DNA from: Alteriqipengyuania lutimaris
GTDB lineage: Bacteria; Pseudomonadota; Alphaproteobacteria; Sphingomonadales; Sphingomonadaceae
Assembly (NCBI RefSeq): GCF_003363135.1
Contig: NZ_QRBB01000001.1
Span: forward strand, 2,640,501 to 2,704,500
Reading direction: 5' to 3'
DNA: 64,000 nucleotides
A program made the translations under genes and the position numbers. The notes beneath the pieces were generated by a model. The model saw only the letters and a program-made list of their open reading frames with translations, was not told the DNA's origin and made no database searches. This document shows, one piece after another, positions 1-9,278 of the stretch. How positions within the stretch are numbered: position 1 is the stretch's first letter; each line of letters starts with the position of its first letter.

Positions 1-1805
1 AAGCCGTCGCGGCCGCCCGCCATCGCGTTGGTCTGGTCGCCGGTCACCGCCCCCGAGGTCGAGCCGCCCACCCCGATGGTCCCGTCTGCCGCGACCGCAA
101 TCACGGTCGCGTCGGCGGTGCCGAGGGCGATCGAGCCCAGATCGGTTGCGAGCGAGGTGCTGTCGATCCGGCGCAGCGTTGCGGCGCCGCCTTCCTTCGT
201 CAGCGCCAGCAGTTCGCCCGAGCTGCCGATCGCCAGCGCGGTCAGCGTGTCGCTGCCACCGCTGTCGAACCGGCGCCGCTCGCGCAGCTGGCCTTCGGCG
301 TCGAGGCGGGCGATGAAGGCATCGCCGCCACCGGCGGCGCTGCGACCACCGACGAAGATCGTGCCGTCAGCGGCAACGGCGACGGACGTCGCGGCATCGC
401 TTCCGACCGCGCGGACCAGGGTGGAAGACAGTTCCGCACCATCGGCGTCGAACCGGGCAACCAGCATGTCGCCATCGGAATCGGCACCGTCGAAATCGCC
501 GCTGACGGTGCCTGCGACCACGATCTGCCCGTTCGGGCCGAGGCTGACGGCCGCACCGCTCGCCGATTCACTCGCGCCAAGTTGCCGCTGCCAGACGACC
601 TGGCCTTCGCTGTCCAGCTTGGTCAGGAACAGGTCCTGCGAACCTGTCACGCGATTGGCATCGAGATCGCCCGCCGTCGTCCCGACGACGTAGCTCGATC
701 CGTCCGGCGCGGTTACGATCGATTGCGCAGATGTGGGCGCGAACCGATCGGTGGAGGGTGGCTCCACGCCTTCGATGGTCTTCTGGCCGGACGCAGCCAG
801 TGTGGCGCGTTCGGTGGCCAGCCGGTCCAGTCCTGCGATCTGCGTCAGGGTCGAACGAGTGGGGGTGCCGGCGGGGTCGGTGACCCGCATCACCTGCGCC
901 GAGGTCGGCGTTTCCGGATCGGTTATCCCGGTCACGACCATCAGCGCGTCGGGGGCGCCGACCTGGTCGATGGAAACCTCTTCCAGTCCCGGATTCTCGA
1001 TCTTGAAGCCCCAGCTGCCGGTGCTCTTGTCGGGTACGAAACGGACCAGCCAGCGCGGCACCGGATTGCCGTTCTCGTCGAGATTGACGCTGCCGTCGGG
1101 AGCGCGCAGCGGCACGGCGGCGATCGCATCGTTGATCGATGCGGAAATGGAATCGAGCGTCGGCGGCTGCGGCCCGCCGGTGAGGTCGACGGCGATCGTG
1201 TCGCTCGCCTCGCCGCGGCGGATGGTGACGGCAAACCGCTCCGTGCCGACAAGCGCAGCAAGCGGCGCATCGCGCGCTTCGGCGACACCCTTGCCCGCGA
1301 TCCCGCCCACAGGGTTTGTCTCCTGTATCGCGACCGAGCGCGTCGTGGTGGAGGACTTGTCGAAGGCGAGCGACAGCTTCTCGCGCGGTGCGGAGGCCAC
1401 GAAACCTTCGAGGTCGCGCAGTCCCTTGTCGAAGACGTCCTGCAGCGTTTCGCGGACCGAGCTGGTCGGCCCGGCGACCGCGGCTTCGGCCAGCGCGCGA
1501 AGCCGGTCGAGAGCGCGGTAAGTGGTGAAGGCGCTCGCCACATCGACCGGCAGCTTGCGGGTGTTTGCGGCATTGGCGTCGACGATGGAGGACATGCGCC
1601 GGATCGCGGAGACCTGCGAGGACAGCGAACTGCTACGCTCCGGCTGCTTCCAGGGCGGCGTCGTATCGGGCGTGGTGAAGGCGGCCTTCGCCCGGCGCAC
1701 CGCGAGCGTTTCGAACCCCGGCGAGCCAGTCCCGAAGGTCGCGAAACTGTTCGTTCCGCTCAGCAGGCTGAGGCCCGCCAGGCTGCTGTTGAGATTTAGA
1801 GTCAC
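1..1805 (-). CDS. SBBP beta-propeller protein with flagellar-type N-terminal half (partial, cut by window edge)
   Basis: The frame is open from a GTG at 1805 to the left edge (about 601 codons), so the C-terminus is missing. The first 180 residues are Ser/Ala-rich and helical. Residues about 185-270 (FAVTIRRGEASDTIAVDL, then a SISASINDAI stretch) look like the Flagellin_IN-type repeats of hook and filament proteins. From about residue 355 the protein becomes repeated blades of the SBBP type, such as DLFLTKLDSEGQVVWQRQLG followed by Gly-Asp-rich turns. No signal peptide is visible. It is divergent from fliG and shares its promoter region. A filament- or hook-associated protein exported by the flagellar apparatus is my inference; the propeller part is well supported. 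The GTG lies about 33 nt from a TATTAT on the minus strand. Confidence 0.72.
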   Translation of the reverse strand, partial: MTLNLNSSLAGLSLLSGTNSFATFGTGSPGFETLAVRRAKAAFTTPDTTPPWKQPERSSSLSSQVSAIRRMSSIVDANAANTRKLPVDVASAFTTYRALDRLRALAEAAVAGPTSSVRETLQDVFDKGLRDLEGFVASAPREKLSLAFDKSSTTTRSVAIQETNPVGGIAGKGVAEARDAPLAALVGTERFAVTIRRGEASDTIAVDLTGGPQPPTLDSISASINDAIAAVPLRAPDGSVNLDENGNPVPRWLVRFVPDKSTGSWGFKIENPGLEEVSIDQVGAPDALMVVTGITDPETPTSAQVMRVTDPAGTPTRSTLTQIAGLDRLATERATLAASGQKTIEGVEPPSTDRFAPTSAQSIVTAPDGSSYVVGTTAGDLDANRVTGSQDLFLTKLDSEGQVVWQRQLGASESASGAAVSLGPNGQIVVAGTVSGDFDGADSDGDMLVARFDADGAELSSTLVRAVGSDAATSVAVAADGTIFVGGRSAAGGGDAFIARLDAEGQLRERRRFDSGGSDTLTALAIGSSGELLALTKEGGAATLRRIDSTSLATDLGSIALGTADATVIAVAADGTIGVGGSTSGAVTGDQTNAMAGGRDG

Positions 1806-1843
1806 CTTCGTGCTGCGTCCGTCCAATCGGCTTGTGTTGCCTC

Positions 1844-1850
1844 TATAATA
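1844..1850 (+). promoter_or_regulatory. TATAAT -10 element between the propeller gene and fliG, symmetric
   Basis: TATAAT at 1844-1849 reads towards fliG. The overlapping TATTAT (1850-1845) reads towards the minus-strand propeller gene, so one element may serve both. No TTGACA is seen 17 nt upstream, which suggests an activated promoter. Unlike other flagellar promoters here, I see no clear CGGC/GCCG inverted repeat next to it. Confidence 0.5.
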
Positions 1851-1915
1851 GGACGTGCGCCCCCAACATGCGGGCGGGCGCGCGCATTTCTTTACCTGGG
1901 GAGTCTGACATCACC

Positions 1916-2944
1916 ATGGCCGCCACTCTTGTAGAGCCAGCCGAGCTCAAGAAATTTTCCGGACCGCAGCGTGCGGCCGCGCTGATGCTTGCTTTGGGCC
2001 AGGAATACGGAGCGCCCATCTGGGAGCAGCTGAACAACGACGAGATCAAGGAGCTGTCCGCGGGGATCTCGCAGCTCGGTCGCCTGCCCGCCGTCGCGGT
2101 GGAGCACCTGCTGGTGCAGTTCAGCAGCGAAGTCTCCAGCATGGCGTCGCTGCACGGCTCCTTCGAAACGACCGAGCGTCTGCTCAACGGCATCCTCGAC
2201 AAGGACAAGGTCCGGGAGATCATGGAGGACATCCGGGGTCCCTCCGGCCGCACGATGTGGGACAAGCTGTCCAACGTCAACGAGGCGGTCCTCGCCGCAT
2301 ACCTTCGCAACGAGTATCCGCAGACGGTCTCGGTGATCCTGACCAAGCTGCGACCCGAACATGCGGCAAGGGTGATTTCCGAACTACCGAACGACTTCGC
2401 AACCGACGTCATCCAGCGCATGCTGCGGATGGAACCCGTGCAGAAGGAAATCGTCGCCGAGATCGAGCAGACGTTGAAAAGCGAATTCATGACCAATCTG
2501 GCGCGCTCGCAGAAACGCGATCCGCACGAGGTCATGGCCGAAGTGTTCAACGCCCTCGACCGCACGACCGAAGAGGAGATGCTCACGGCACTCGAGGCCT
2601 GCAATCCGGAATCGGCCGAACGCATTCGCGCGCTGATGTTCACCTTCGAAGATCTGGCCAACCTGCTGCCCGCATCCATCGCCATGATCGTCAAGAATGC
2701 CGACAAGCGCGAGATGGCGCTGGCACTGAAAGGCGCGCCGGAGGAAATGCGTCAGCTGTTCATGGGTGCGATGACCGAGCGCGCCGCCAAGATGCTGCGC
2801 GAGGACATGAGCGCCATGGGTCCGGTCCGTGCGCGCGAATGCGAGGAGGCGCAGACCGCGCTCGTCCGTCTGGCCAAGTCGCTCGCCGATCGCGGAGAGA
2901 TCGTGCTGGTCGATCCCAAGTCCGATGAATCGATGATCTACTGA
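1916..2944 (+). CDS. fliG: Flagellar motor switch protein FliG
   Basis: Rotor protein that joins the MS ring (FliF) to the C ring and carries the charged helix that meets the stator. 342 residues from the ATG at 1916, which has GGGGAG upstream; an in-frame ATG-less extension to 1832 is unlikely. The middle domain has EYPQ near residue 132 in place of the usual EHPQ. The C-terminal domain has MFTFEDLANL near residue 241 and a charged tail typical of FliG. It is followed after 2 bases by fliH. The order fliG-fliH-fliF is unusual; fliF normally comes first. Confidence 0.95.
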   Translation: MAATLVEPAELKKFSGPQRAAALMLALGQEYGAPIWEQLNNDEIKELSAGISQLGRLPAVAVEHLLVQFSSEVSSMASLHGSFETTERLLNGILDKDKVREIMEDIRGPSGRTMWDKLSNVNEAVLAAYLRNEYPQTVSVILTKLRPEHAARVISELPNDFATDVIQRMLRMEPVQKEIVAEIEQTLKSEFMTNLARSQKRDPHEVMAEVFNALDRTTEEEMLTALEACNPESAERIRALMFTFEDLANLLPASIAMIVKNADKREMALALKGAPEEMRQLFMGAMTERAAKMLREDMSAMGPVRARECEEAQTALVRLAKSLADRGEIVLVDPKSDESMIY

Positions 2945-2946
2945 TC

Positions 2947-3630
2947 ATGTCGTTTCACGAGAACATCCAGGCGCGCCCGTTTGCCTTCGACCGCACGTTT
3001 ACGCTTCCGGTGCGCGAAGCGGCGCGGCAGTATCGCCGCAAGACCGATGCGTCCGAGCTGGCGCATGACGTGGAGACCCTGCGCCGCCAGATCGAACGGC
3101 TGGAACAAGGCCACGCCGAAGAGCTGGCGCGCACCCGCTCCGAAGCCTTCGAAGCCGGTCGCAATCACGCCGCAGCCGATCGCGAAGCGGCCATCCTGTG
3201 CGCGCTCGACGCGATGCAGGCGTCGCTGGAGGAGATTTGGGAGCAGCACGACGAGATGCGCGTGCAGGCGGAGGCCGATGCGACCGAGGTCGCGCTGGTA
3301 GCTGCGGAAGCGCTCGCCGGACGTGCCATTGCACGCGAGCCCGGCGGTGCCGTCGACGAGGCGATCGGTCGCGCCCTTGCCCAGGTCGGGCGCGGGCAGG
3401 AAATCGAAGTGACCGTCCATCCCGATCTGGTCGACGATATCGAGGCGCGCATCGCGCTTCGCCAGTGCCGCGACCGGCGCAAGCTGTGTCTCGTCGTCTC
3501 CGCCGACCCGTCACTTCGACCGGGCGACGCGGTGCTCAATTGGGAGCGCGGCGGCGTACGCATGGATGCCGCCAGCCGCCGCCAGGCGGTGCTCGACGAA
3601 CTCGCCCCGCTGCTCGCGTCGCAGAATTGA
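2947..3630 (+). CDS. fliH: Flagellar export apparatus protein FliH
   Basis: Negative regulator and stalk of the FliI ATPase in flagellar type III export. 227 residues; residues about 45-110 form a charged coiled coil with small-residue spacing, and the C-terminal half (VHPDLVDDIEARI, then DPSLRPGDAVLNWERGGVR) matches the FliH/YscL globular domain that binds FliI. It starts 2 bases after the fliG stop, so it is probably translationally coupled. The family diverges fast; identification rests on the C-terminal pattern plus position. Confidence 0.88.
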   Translation: MSFHENIQARPFAFDRTFTLPVREAARQYRRKTDASELAHDVETLRRQIERLEQGHAEELARTRSEAFEAGRNHAAADREAAILCALDAMQASLEEIWEQHDEMRVQAEADATEVALVAAEALAGRAIAREPGGAVDEAIGRALAQVGRGQEIEVTVHPDLVDDIEARIALRQCRDRRKLCLVVSADPSLRPGDAVLNWERGGVRMDAASRRQAVLDELAPLLASQN

Positions 3631-3693
3631 GGCAAACCGGGGGCCGATCGAGCGAATTTCGTCCGCGCGAGACCACCCGGCAATAATTTCCCA

Positions 3694-3729
3694 CCGGCAG
3701 AAAATGCCGGGCCGCAACCCTCCTATAAT
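3694..3729 (+). promoter_or_regulatory. fliF promoter: ftr/FlbD-like inverted repeat plus TATAAT
   Basis: CCGGCA-GAAAA-TGCCGG (3694-3710) is a perfect 6-bp inverted repeat followed after 13 bases by TATAAT (3724-3729). The repeat sits over the -35 position and resembles the Caulobacter ftr element bound by FlbD. A further CCCGGCAATAAT half-site lies at 3676. The repeat could also fold as a hairpin after fliH, but no T-run follows. Confidence 0.6.
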
Positions 3730-3776
3730 GATCCCGGAAGCCGGCCCGATTGCCGGCGTAACTCGACGGGGCGACC

Positions 3777-5375
3777 TTGGAAGCATTGCGCAACTTTGCC
3801 GGACAGCTCGGACCACGTCGGCTGCTGTTGATGGGTGGCGTGGCGGTGGCGCTGCTCGCCACGCTGGCAGCCGTCGCCCTGAGCGGCGGTTCATCCGACC
3901 GGATGGGCTATCTCTACACCGATCTCGACCCTTCCGCGGCCGAGGCGATCACCGAGAAGCTGCGCGCGCAGAACGTGCCCTTCTCGCTCTCGGGCGACGG
4001 CACCGCGGTGCTGGCCCCCGAAGACCAGCTGCCCGAACTGCGGATGAGCATGGCCGGTGAGCAGTTGGGTGGCGCGATCGGCTACGAGGTGCTCGACACC
4101 CAGCAGGCCTTCGGCGTCTCCTCCTCGCGCGAGAAGATGAACGAGACGCGCGCGATCGAGGGCGAACTGGCCCGGTCCATCGGGACGCTTCAATCGATCA
4201 CCAATGCCCGCGTCCATATCGTCATGCCCGAACGCGCGCTGTTCGCGCCCGAAGCGCGCAAGGCGAGTGCATCGGTGACCGTCAAGACCCGCGGGCGGCT
4301 GTCGTCGGGCAATGTCGAGGCGATCCGCCATCTGGTCGCTTCCGCCGTGCCCGAACTTTCTCCCGAAGCGATTTCCATCGTCGACCAGACCGGTGCCCTG
4401 CTGGCGCGTGCCGGCGAGGCGGGCGAAGCCGGTGCAAGCCAGGCGGACGAGCGCCAGATTGCCACCGAGGCCCGCATCCGCAGCCAGATCGAGGCACTGG
4501 TGGAACCGATCGTGGGCGTCGGCAAAGTGCGTGCCGAGGTCTCTGCGGAGATCGATCGCGACCAGACGCGTGAAGAGGCCCAGATCTTCGATCCCGACAC
4601 ACAGGTGATTGCACGCCAGATCTCGGTCGAATCGGGCGATCAGAGCCGCGAGAACTCGGGCGCCGACGATGGCGTGACCATCGGCGCGCAGCTGCCCGAA
4701 GGGGCGGATGTCGGCGGCATCGGCGGCGATAGCCGCGAGAGCGCGCGCAACGAGACGTCCGAGGATATCACCTTCCAGAACAGCAGCCGCCGCACTCTGA
4801 CCACGCGCGCGCCGGGCAAGGTTTCACGCTTGACGGTGGCGGTCATGGTCGATGGCGGCGAACAGGGCCTTCCCGCCGAACAGGTGCAGCGACTGACCCG
4901 CCTGGTCGAGAATGCCGTGGGCTACGATGCGGAGCGCGGCGACAGCGTGATCGTGGAAAGCATGGCCTTCGCGCAGCCCGACGAAATCGCCGATGCCGAC
5001 GAGAGCCTGTGGTCGCAGCTTCCGGTCAATCAGCTGTTCGATCTCGGCAAGCTGCTGATGATTGCGGCGGTCGGCCTGCTCATCCTGCGCATGCTGAAGC
5101 CCAAGCCCGACCCGGCGCTCGCCGGGGTTCTGCCCGCCCCCGGACAGGACGTGATCGACCTGACGCCCCAGCCCCGCGACGGCGAAGAGTACGATCCCGA
5201 ACAGCTCGAAAACGACGGGACCCCGGCCCTGAAGGGCCCCCAGCTCGACGATGAAATCGCCCTCGCGCAGGTGGAAGGCAGCCTCAAGGCTTCGGCGCTC
5301 AAGAAGATCGGCGACGCCATCAGCGCCAGCCCCAGCGAGTCCGCCGCCGTCGTGCGCCAGTGGCTTAGTGCCTGA
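3777..5375 (+). CDS. fliF: Flagellar M-ring protein FliF
   Basis: Forms the MS ring in the inner membrane. 532 residues from a TTG start at 3777 (MEALRNFAGQLGPRR); no ATG or GTG lies closer to the conserved start. Transmembrane segments are at about residues 14-34 and 421-440, flanking a periplasmic ring-building region with YLYTDLDPSAAEAI and LGGAIGYEVLDTQQAFG. The short cytoplasmic tail ends SAAVVRQWLSA, the FliG-binding end. Length and layout match the family. It begins the fliF-fliN-flbD-flhA run, under a TATAAT promoter. Confidence 0.96.
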   Translation: MEALRNFAGQLGPRRLLLMGGVAVALLATLAAVALSGGSSDRMGYLYTDLDPSAAEAITEKLRAQNVPFSLSGDGTAVLAPEDQLPELRMSMAGEQLGGAIGYEVLDTQQAFGVSSSREKMNETRAIEGELARSIGTLQSITNARVHIVMPERALFAPEARKASASVTVKTRGRLSSGNVEAIRHLVASAVPELSPEAISIVDQTGALLARAGEAGEAGASQADERQIATEARIRSQIEALVEPIVGVGKVRAEVSAEIDRDQTREEAQIFDPDTQVIARQISVESGDQSRENSGADDGVTIGAQLPEGADVGGIGGDSRESARNETSEDITFQNSSRRTLTTRAPGKVSRLTVAVMVDGGEQGLPAEQVQRLTRLVENAVGYDAERGDSVIVESMAFAQPDEIADADESLWSQLPVNQLFDLGKLLMIAAVGLLILRMLKPKPDPALAGVLPAPGQDVIDLTPQPRDGEEYDPEQLENDGTPALKGPQLDDEIALAQVEGSLKASALKKIGDAISASPSESAAVVRQWLSA

Positions 5376-5386
5376 AGGAGAATTCC

Positions 5387-5803
5387 ATGACCCAAGTGCA
5401 AGATGACAGCGCCGCAACCGAGATTGCGGAGGACGTGCTGGCCGACGCTCCGGCGCAAGCTCCTGCCGACGCACCCGCCTTCGTCGACCTGCCGACCCTC
5501 GGCGAGGCCGGACCCTCCGGAGAGCTGGAGGATCTGACCGCTTATGTGGGCGACGACGGTCCCCTCGGCCTCGAGGCCGTGCACGAAGTGCCGGTGAAGA
5601 TGCAGGCAGTGCTGGGCCGCGCCCGGATGACCGTTTCCGAACTGATGCAGATCGCGCCTGGCCGCGTCGTCGAGCTCGACCGCAAGGTCGGCGAGCCGGT
5701 CGACATCTTCGTCAGCAACCGGCTGATCGCCCGCGGCGAGGTCGTGCTGATCGACCGCGCGCTGGGCGTGACTCTCACCGAAATCGTGCACGAAGACGAC
5801 TGA
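5387..5803 (+). CDS. fliN: Flagellar motor switch protein FliN
   Basis: C-ring component that works with FliM in switching. 138 residues; an acidic, Ala/Pro-rich N-terminus of about 60 residues precedes a SpoA domain (VPVKMQAVLGRARMTVSELM, then VGEPVDIFVSNRLIARGEVV). GGAG lies 7 bases before the ATG. The stop overlaps the ATG of the next gene by one base (TGATG), so the two are coupled. Confidence 0.94.
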   Translation: MTQVQDDSAATEIAEDVLADAPAQAPADAPAFVDLPTLGEAGPSGELEDLTAYVGDDGPLGLEAVHEVPVKMQAVLGRARMTVSELMQIAPGRVVELDRKVGEPVDIFVSNRLIARGEVVLIDRALGVTLTEIVHEDD

Positions 5804-7146
5804 TGGGCGCCTCGCTATTCACCCCCGTTCGCATGACGCTGGTCGGCGCGCAGCACTCGGTCTTTCGCCAGGCCGCGCATATGGCGCGCGAAACCGGCGC
5901 GCTCGTGACGATGGCGGACGACGAGACAGCCGCGCTCGATCTCCTTCGCCGCGCAGGCGGCGACCTCGTGATGATCGACGTAGCGCTCGACGTGCGGAGT
6001 TTCATCGCCAACCTGCGCGCCGAACGCATCGTCATTCCGACCATCGCCTGCGGGATCGACGCGAGCGCCGAACGTGCCGTCGCCGCGGTGCGCGGCGGTG
6101 CACGCGACTACCTGCCGTTGCCGCCCGACCGCGATCTGATCGCCGCCGCGATCATGTCGGTCGCCAGCCCGCCGCTCGAAATGGTGGGGTCCTGCAAGGC
6201 GATCGGCGAAGCGATCGGTTTTGCCAAATCGATGGCGACCAGCGCCGCACCCATGCTGATCCACGGCGAGCCGGGCACCGGCAAGGAAGTGATGGCCCGC
6301 CTGATCCACGCGCATTCCGACCGGCCCGGCCATTTCGTGACCGTGGAGTGCCACGGCGTCGCGCCCGAAATCCTCGAATCCGAGCTTTTCGGCCATGAAA
6401 GCGGCGCGTTTCCGGGCGCGGTCGCGCGGCGCGTGGGACGATTGGACGAAGCCGAAGGCGGGACGATATTCCTGCGCGGCGTGGAAGCTCTAGTGCCCGC
6501 TCTGCAGGCGCGGCTGCTGGAGGTCGTGCAGGCCGCGGACACGTGCCGCAATGGTGCTTCCGCAAGCGCTTGCCCAGGCGCGCGGCTCATCACCAGTTCG
6601 AGCACCGATATCCGCACGCTGGTCGACAAGGGCCAGTTCCGAGCCGACCTGCTCGCGCGGCTGGGCCTCGCCGAGGTCCGCCTGCCCGCGCTGCGCGAAA
6701 GAGGGGAGGACATCATGGCCCTCGCGCGGCATTTCGCCACGCATTTCTCCAATCTCTACGACCTGTCGCCTCGCGAATTCGACGAGGAGGCATGCAGGGT
6801 GCTCGATGCCTATTCGTGGCCGGGCAACGTCCGCGAGCTGGAAGAAACCGTGCATCGAGCCACCCTGCTCGCGCGGTCCGGCATTATCGGACCGGACGCC
6901 CTCGTTCACAGCAATGGCGCACGGTTCGAGCCCGTGGAGAGGAATCACGATGGCAGTCTGCCTGTGCAGGGCCTTGTCGGTCACACAGTCGCCGAGGTGG
7001 AGCGCGAGCTGATCCTCCACACGCTGGAGCGGTGCGGCGGCAATCGCACCTCCGCGTCCTCGATCCTTGGCATTTCGGTGCGCACCATGCGCAACAAGCT
7101 CAAGAGCTTCGTCCAGGCGGGTATTTCCGTCTCGCCCTCCCACTAA
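5803..7146 (+). CDS. flbD: FlbD-type flagellar regulator with degenerate AAA+ core
   Basis: NtrC-family architecture: receiver-like domain (residues about 10-125), AAA+ domain (about 126-345) and Fis-type helix-turn-helix (about 400-440, with CGGNRTSASSILGISVRTMR). Walker A is intact (GEPGTGKE, 155-162). Two hallmarks are lost: GAFTGA reads GAFPGA (Pro204), and the Walker B Asp-Glu after GGTIFL is Arg225-Gly226. The receiver also lacks the usual KP motif (LPLPPD). From family knowledge, Asp-Glu is needed for ATP hydrolysis and GAFTGA for sigma-54 contact, so this protein should bind DNA but not remodel sigma-54 polymerase. It is probably the DNA-binding regulator of the TATAAT flagellar promoters here; that link is inference. 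Confidence 0.88.
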   Translation: MGASLFTPVRMTLVGAQHSVFRQAAHMARETGALVTMADDETAALDLLRRAGGDLVMIDVALDVRSFIANLRAERIVIPTIACGIDASAERAVAAVRGGARDYLPLPPDRDLIAAAIMSVASPPLEMVGSCKAIGEAIGFAKSMATSAAPMLIHGEPGTGKEVMARLIHAHSDRPGHFVTVECHGVAPEILESELFGHESGAFPGAVARRVGRLDEAEGGTIFLRGVEALVPALQARLLEVVQAADTCRNGASASACPGARLITSSSTDIRTLVDKGQFRADLLARLGLAEVRLPALRERGEDIMALARHFATHFSNLYDLSPREFDEEACRVLDAYSWPGNVRELEETVHRATLLARSGIIGPDALVHSNGARFEPVERNHDGSLPVQGLVGHTVAEVERELILHTLERCGGNRTSASSILGISVRTMRNKLKSFVQAGISVSPSH

Positions 7147-7172
7147 TGTCCTGAAGCGAAGCGCGCATCGCC

Positions 7173-9278
7173 ATGCCCCAGCAACTGACCGGCTTCCTCG
7201 ACCGCATCGGCGCCAACCGCGATCTCGCGCTGGCGATCGGCGTGATCGGCATCATCGCGATGCTGATCCTGCCGATGCCCGCATGGCTGCTCGACTTCGG
7301 CCTCGCGATCTCAATCACACTGTCGGTGATGATCCTGATGACCTCGCTGTTCATCGAAAAGCCGCTGCAGCTGTCCGCCTTCCCGACGATCCTGCTGATC
7401 GCGACGATGCTGCGGCTGGGCCTCAACCTCGCCTCGACCCGGCTGATCCTGGGGCACGGGCACGAGGGGCCGCAGGCCGCTGGCGGCGTGATCGGCGCGT
7501 TCGGGCAGTTCCTGATCGGCGGCGAGACCGTGATCGGGCTGACCATCTTCATCATCCTCGTGGTGATCAACTTCGTCGTCATCACCAAAGGCGCGGGCCG
7601 TATTGCAGAGGTCGCCGCGCGCTTCAGCCTCGATGCGATGCCGGGCAAGCAGATGGCGATCGACGCCGATCTGGGCGCAGGCATGATCAGCGAGGAACAG
7701 GCGCGCGCGCGGCGGCAGGAACTGGAGGCGGAAAGCGGCTTCTTCGGCGCGATGGACGGTGCCTCCAAGTTCGTGAAGGGCGACGCGATCGCCGGGCTGC
7801 TGATCACCGCGATCAACGTGCTGGTGGGCCTTATCGTCGGGGTCGCGATCCACGGGGTCGAATTCGGCGAGGCCTTCACGACCTATACGCTCCTCACCGT
7901 CGGCGACGGTCTGGTCAGCCAGATTCCCGCGCTGATCGTCTCGACCGCCGCAGGCCTGCTCGTCTCCAAGGGCGGTATGTCGGGCAAGACCGGCAATGCA
8001 CTGGGCGAGCAGCTGGGTCGCTATCCGAAGGCCTTCGCCATGGTGTCGGTCCTGATGGGCGCGTTTGCGCTGCTGCCCGGCTTCCCCTTCCTGCCCTTCG
8101 CCTTCGTCTCCGCGGCGAGCGGCTATTACGGCTGGTGGGCAAGCCGCAAGCACCGGACCGAAGCCGCGCGCGAGAAGGCCGAGGCGGCGCAGGCCGAAAT
8201 CGCCTCTGCCGAAACCGAAGAGCCGATCGCCAACACCATCGCGATCGACGCGGTGCGGGTGGAGCTGGGATATGGCCTGCTGCCGATCATCAAGGGCTCG
8301 GCCGCAGAGCCGCGCCTCGACGACCAGGTCCGCGCGCTGCGCCGCCAGATGGCGACCGATTACGGCTTCGTCCTGCCGGCGGTCCGCATCATCGACAACA
8401 TGGGGCTGGGTGCCCACGACTACCGCGTCTTCATCCGCGAGACCGAGGTCGCGGCGGGCGAGCTGCGGCTCGACAAGCTGATGGTCATCAATCCCGGCGG
8501 GGCCGATGTCGGCCTGCCCGGCGATCCGGCGCGCGAGCCGGTCTTCGGCCTCCCCGCGCTGTGGATCGACCGCGAACTGCGCGACGAGGCGGGCCTGCGC
8601 AATCTGACCGTGGTCGACTGCGGCACCATCGTGACCACGCATTTGGCGGAGCTGGTGAAGGACAATATCGCAGAGCTGCTTTCCTATACCGAAACGCAGA
8701 AGCTGCTGAACGAAGTTCATACCGAGGCGGAAAAACTGGTGGCCGATCTGGTGCCCGCCAAGATCAGCATCTCGGGCATCCAGCGGATCCTCCAGAACCT
8801 GCTGGCCGAGGGCGTCTCGATCCGCGACATGGCGACGATCCTGGAGGCGATCGCCGAAACCGCGCCGCTGACGCAGAACCTGACGCAGATCACCGAGCAT
8901 GTCCGCGCGCGCCTTGCCAGGCAGATTTCCGCCCAGCAGACCCGCGACGGCGCCATCCCGATCCTGACCCTGTCGGCGGACTGGGACCAGCACTTTGCCG
9001 AAAGCATCATCGGAGAAGGCGACGACCGCCATCTCGCCATGGCCCCTTCGCACCTGCAGCGCTTCATCACCCAGGTGCGCGAGCTTTACGACACGCTGGC
9101 CGCAAGCAACGAAATCCCGTGCATTCTCGTCAGCCCGACGATCCGTCCCTTCGTACGCTCGATCATCGAGCGCGTGCGTCCGGCCACCGTCGTGCTCTCG
9201 CAGAACGAAATCCATCCCCGCACCCGCGTTCGCTCGGTCGGCAGCATCGGCCAACAAATTGCGCTCGAAGCGCCCTGA
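7173..9278 (+). CDS. flhA: Flagellar export gate protein FlhA
   Basis: Integral-membrane export gate of the flagellar type III system. 701 residues, the usual size. The N-terminal 330 residues hold about eight hydrophobic segments, with family signatures LILPMPAWLLDFGLA, RLGLNLASTRLIL and SQIPALIVSTAAGLLVSKGG. The cytoplasmic ring domain follows a charged Ala/Glu linker (about 325-350) and includes DPAREPVFGLPALWI and a TIVTTHLAELVK segment. It starts 26 bases after flbD. fliP, fliQ, fliR and flhB are not in the window. Confidence 0.96.
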   Translation: MPQQLTGFLDRIGANRDLALAIGVIGIIAMLILPMPAWLLDFGLAISITLSVMILMTSLFIEKPLQLSAFPTILLIATMLRLGLNLASTRLILGHGHEGPQAAGGVIGAFGQFLIGGETVIGLTIFIILVVINFVVITKGAGRIAEVAARFSLDAMPGKQMAIDADLGAGMISEEQARARRQELEAESGFFGAMDGASKFVKGDAIAGLLITAINVLVGLIVGVAIHGVEFGEAFTTYTLLTVGDGLVSQIPALIVSTAAGLLVSKGGMSGKTGNALGEQLGRYPKAFAMVSVLMGAFALLPGFPFLPFAFVSAASGYYGWWASRKHRTEAAREKAEAAQAEIASAETEEPIANTIAIDAVRVELGYGLLPIIKGSAAEPRLDDQVRALRRQMATDYGFVLPAVRIIDNMGLGAHDYRVFIRETEVAAGELRLDKLMVINPGGADVGLPGDPAREPVFGLPALWIDRELRDEAGLRNLTVVDCGTIVTTHLAELVKDNIAELLSYTETQKLLNEVHTEAEKLVADLVPAKISISGIQRILQNLLAEGVSIRDMATILEAIAETAPLTQNLTQITEHVRARLARQISAQQTRDGAIPILTLSADWDQHFAESIIGEGDDRHLAMAPSHLQRFITQVRELYDTLAASNEIPCILVSPTIRPFVRSIIERVRPATVVLSQNEIHPRTRVRSVGSIGQQIALEAP

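Noticed and set aside
7311..9257. 648-codon minus-strand open frame opposite flhA
   Set aside because: Antisense shadow of a clear FlhA; composition is typical of the third-phase complement of a GC-rich gene.
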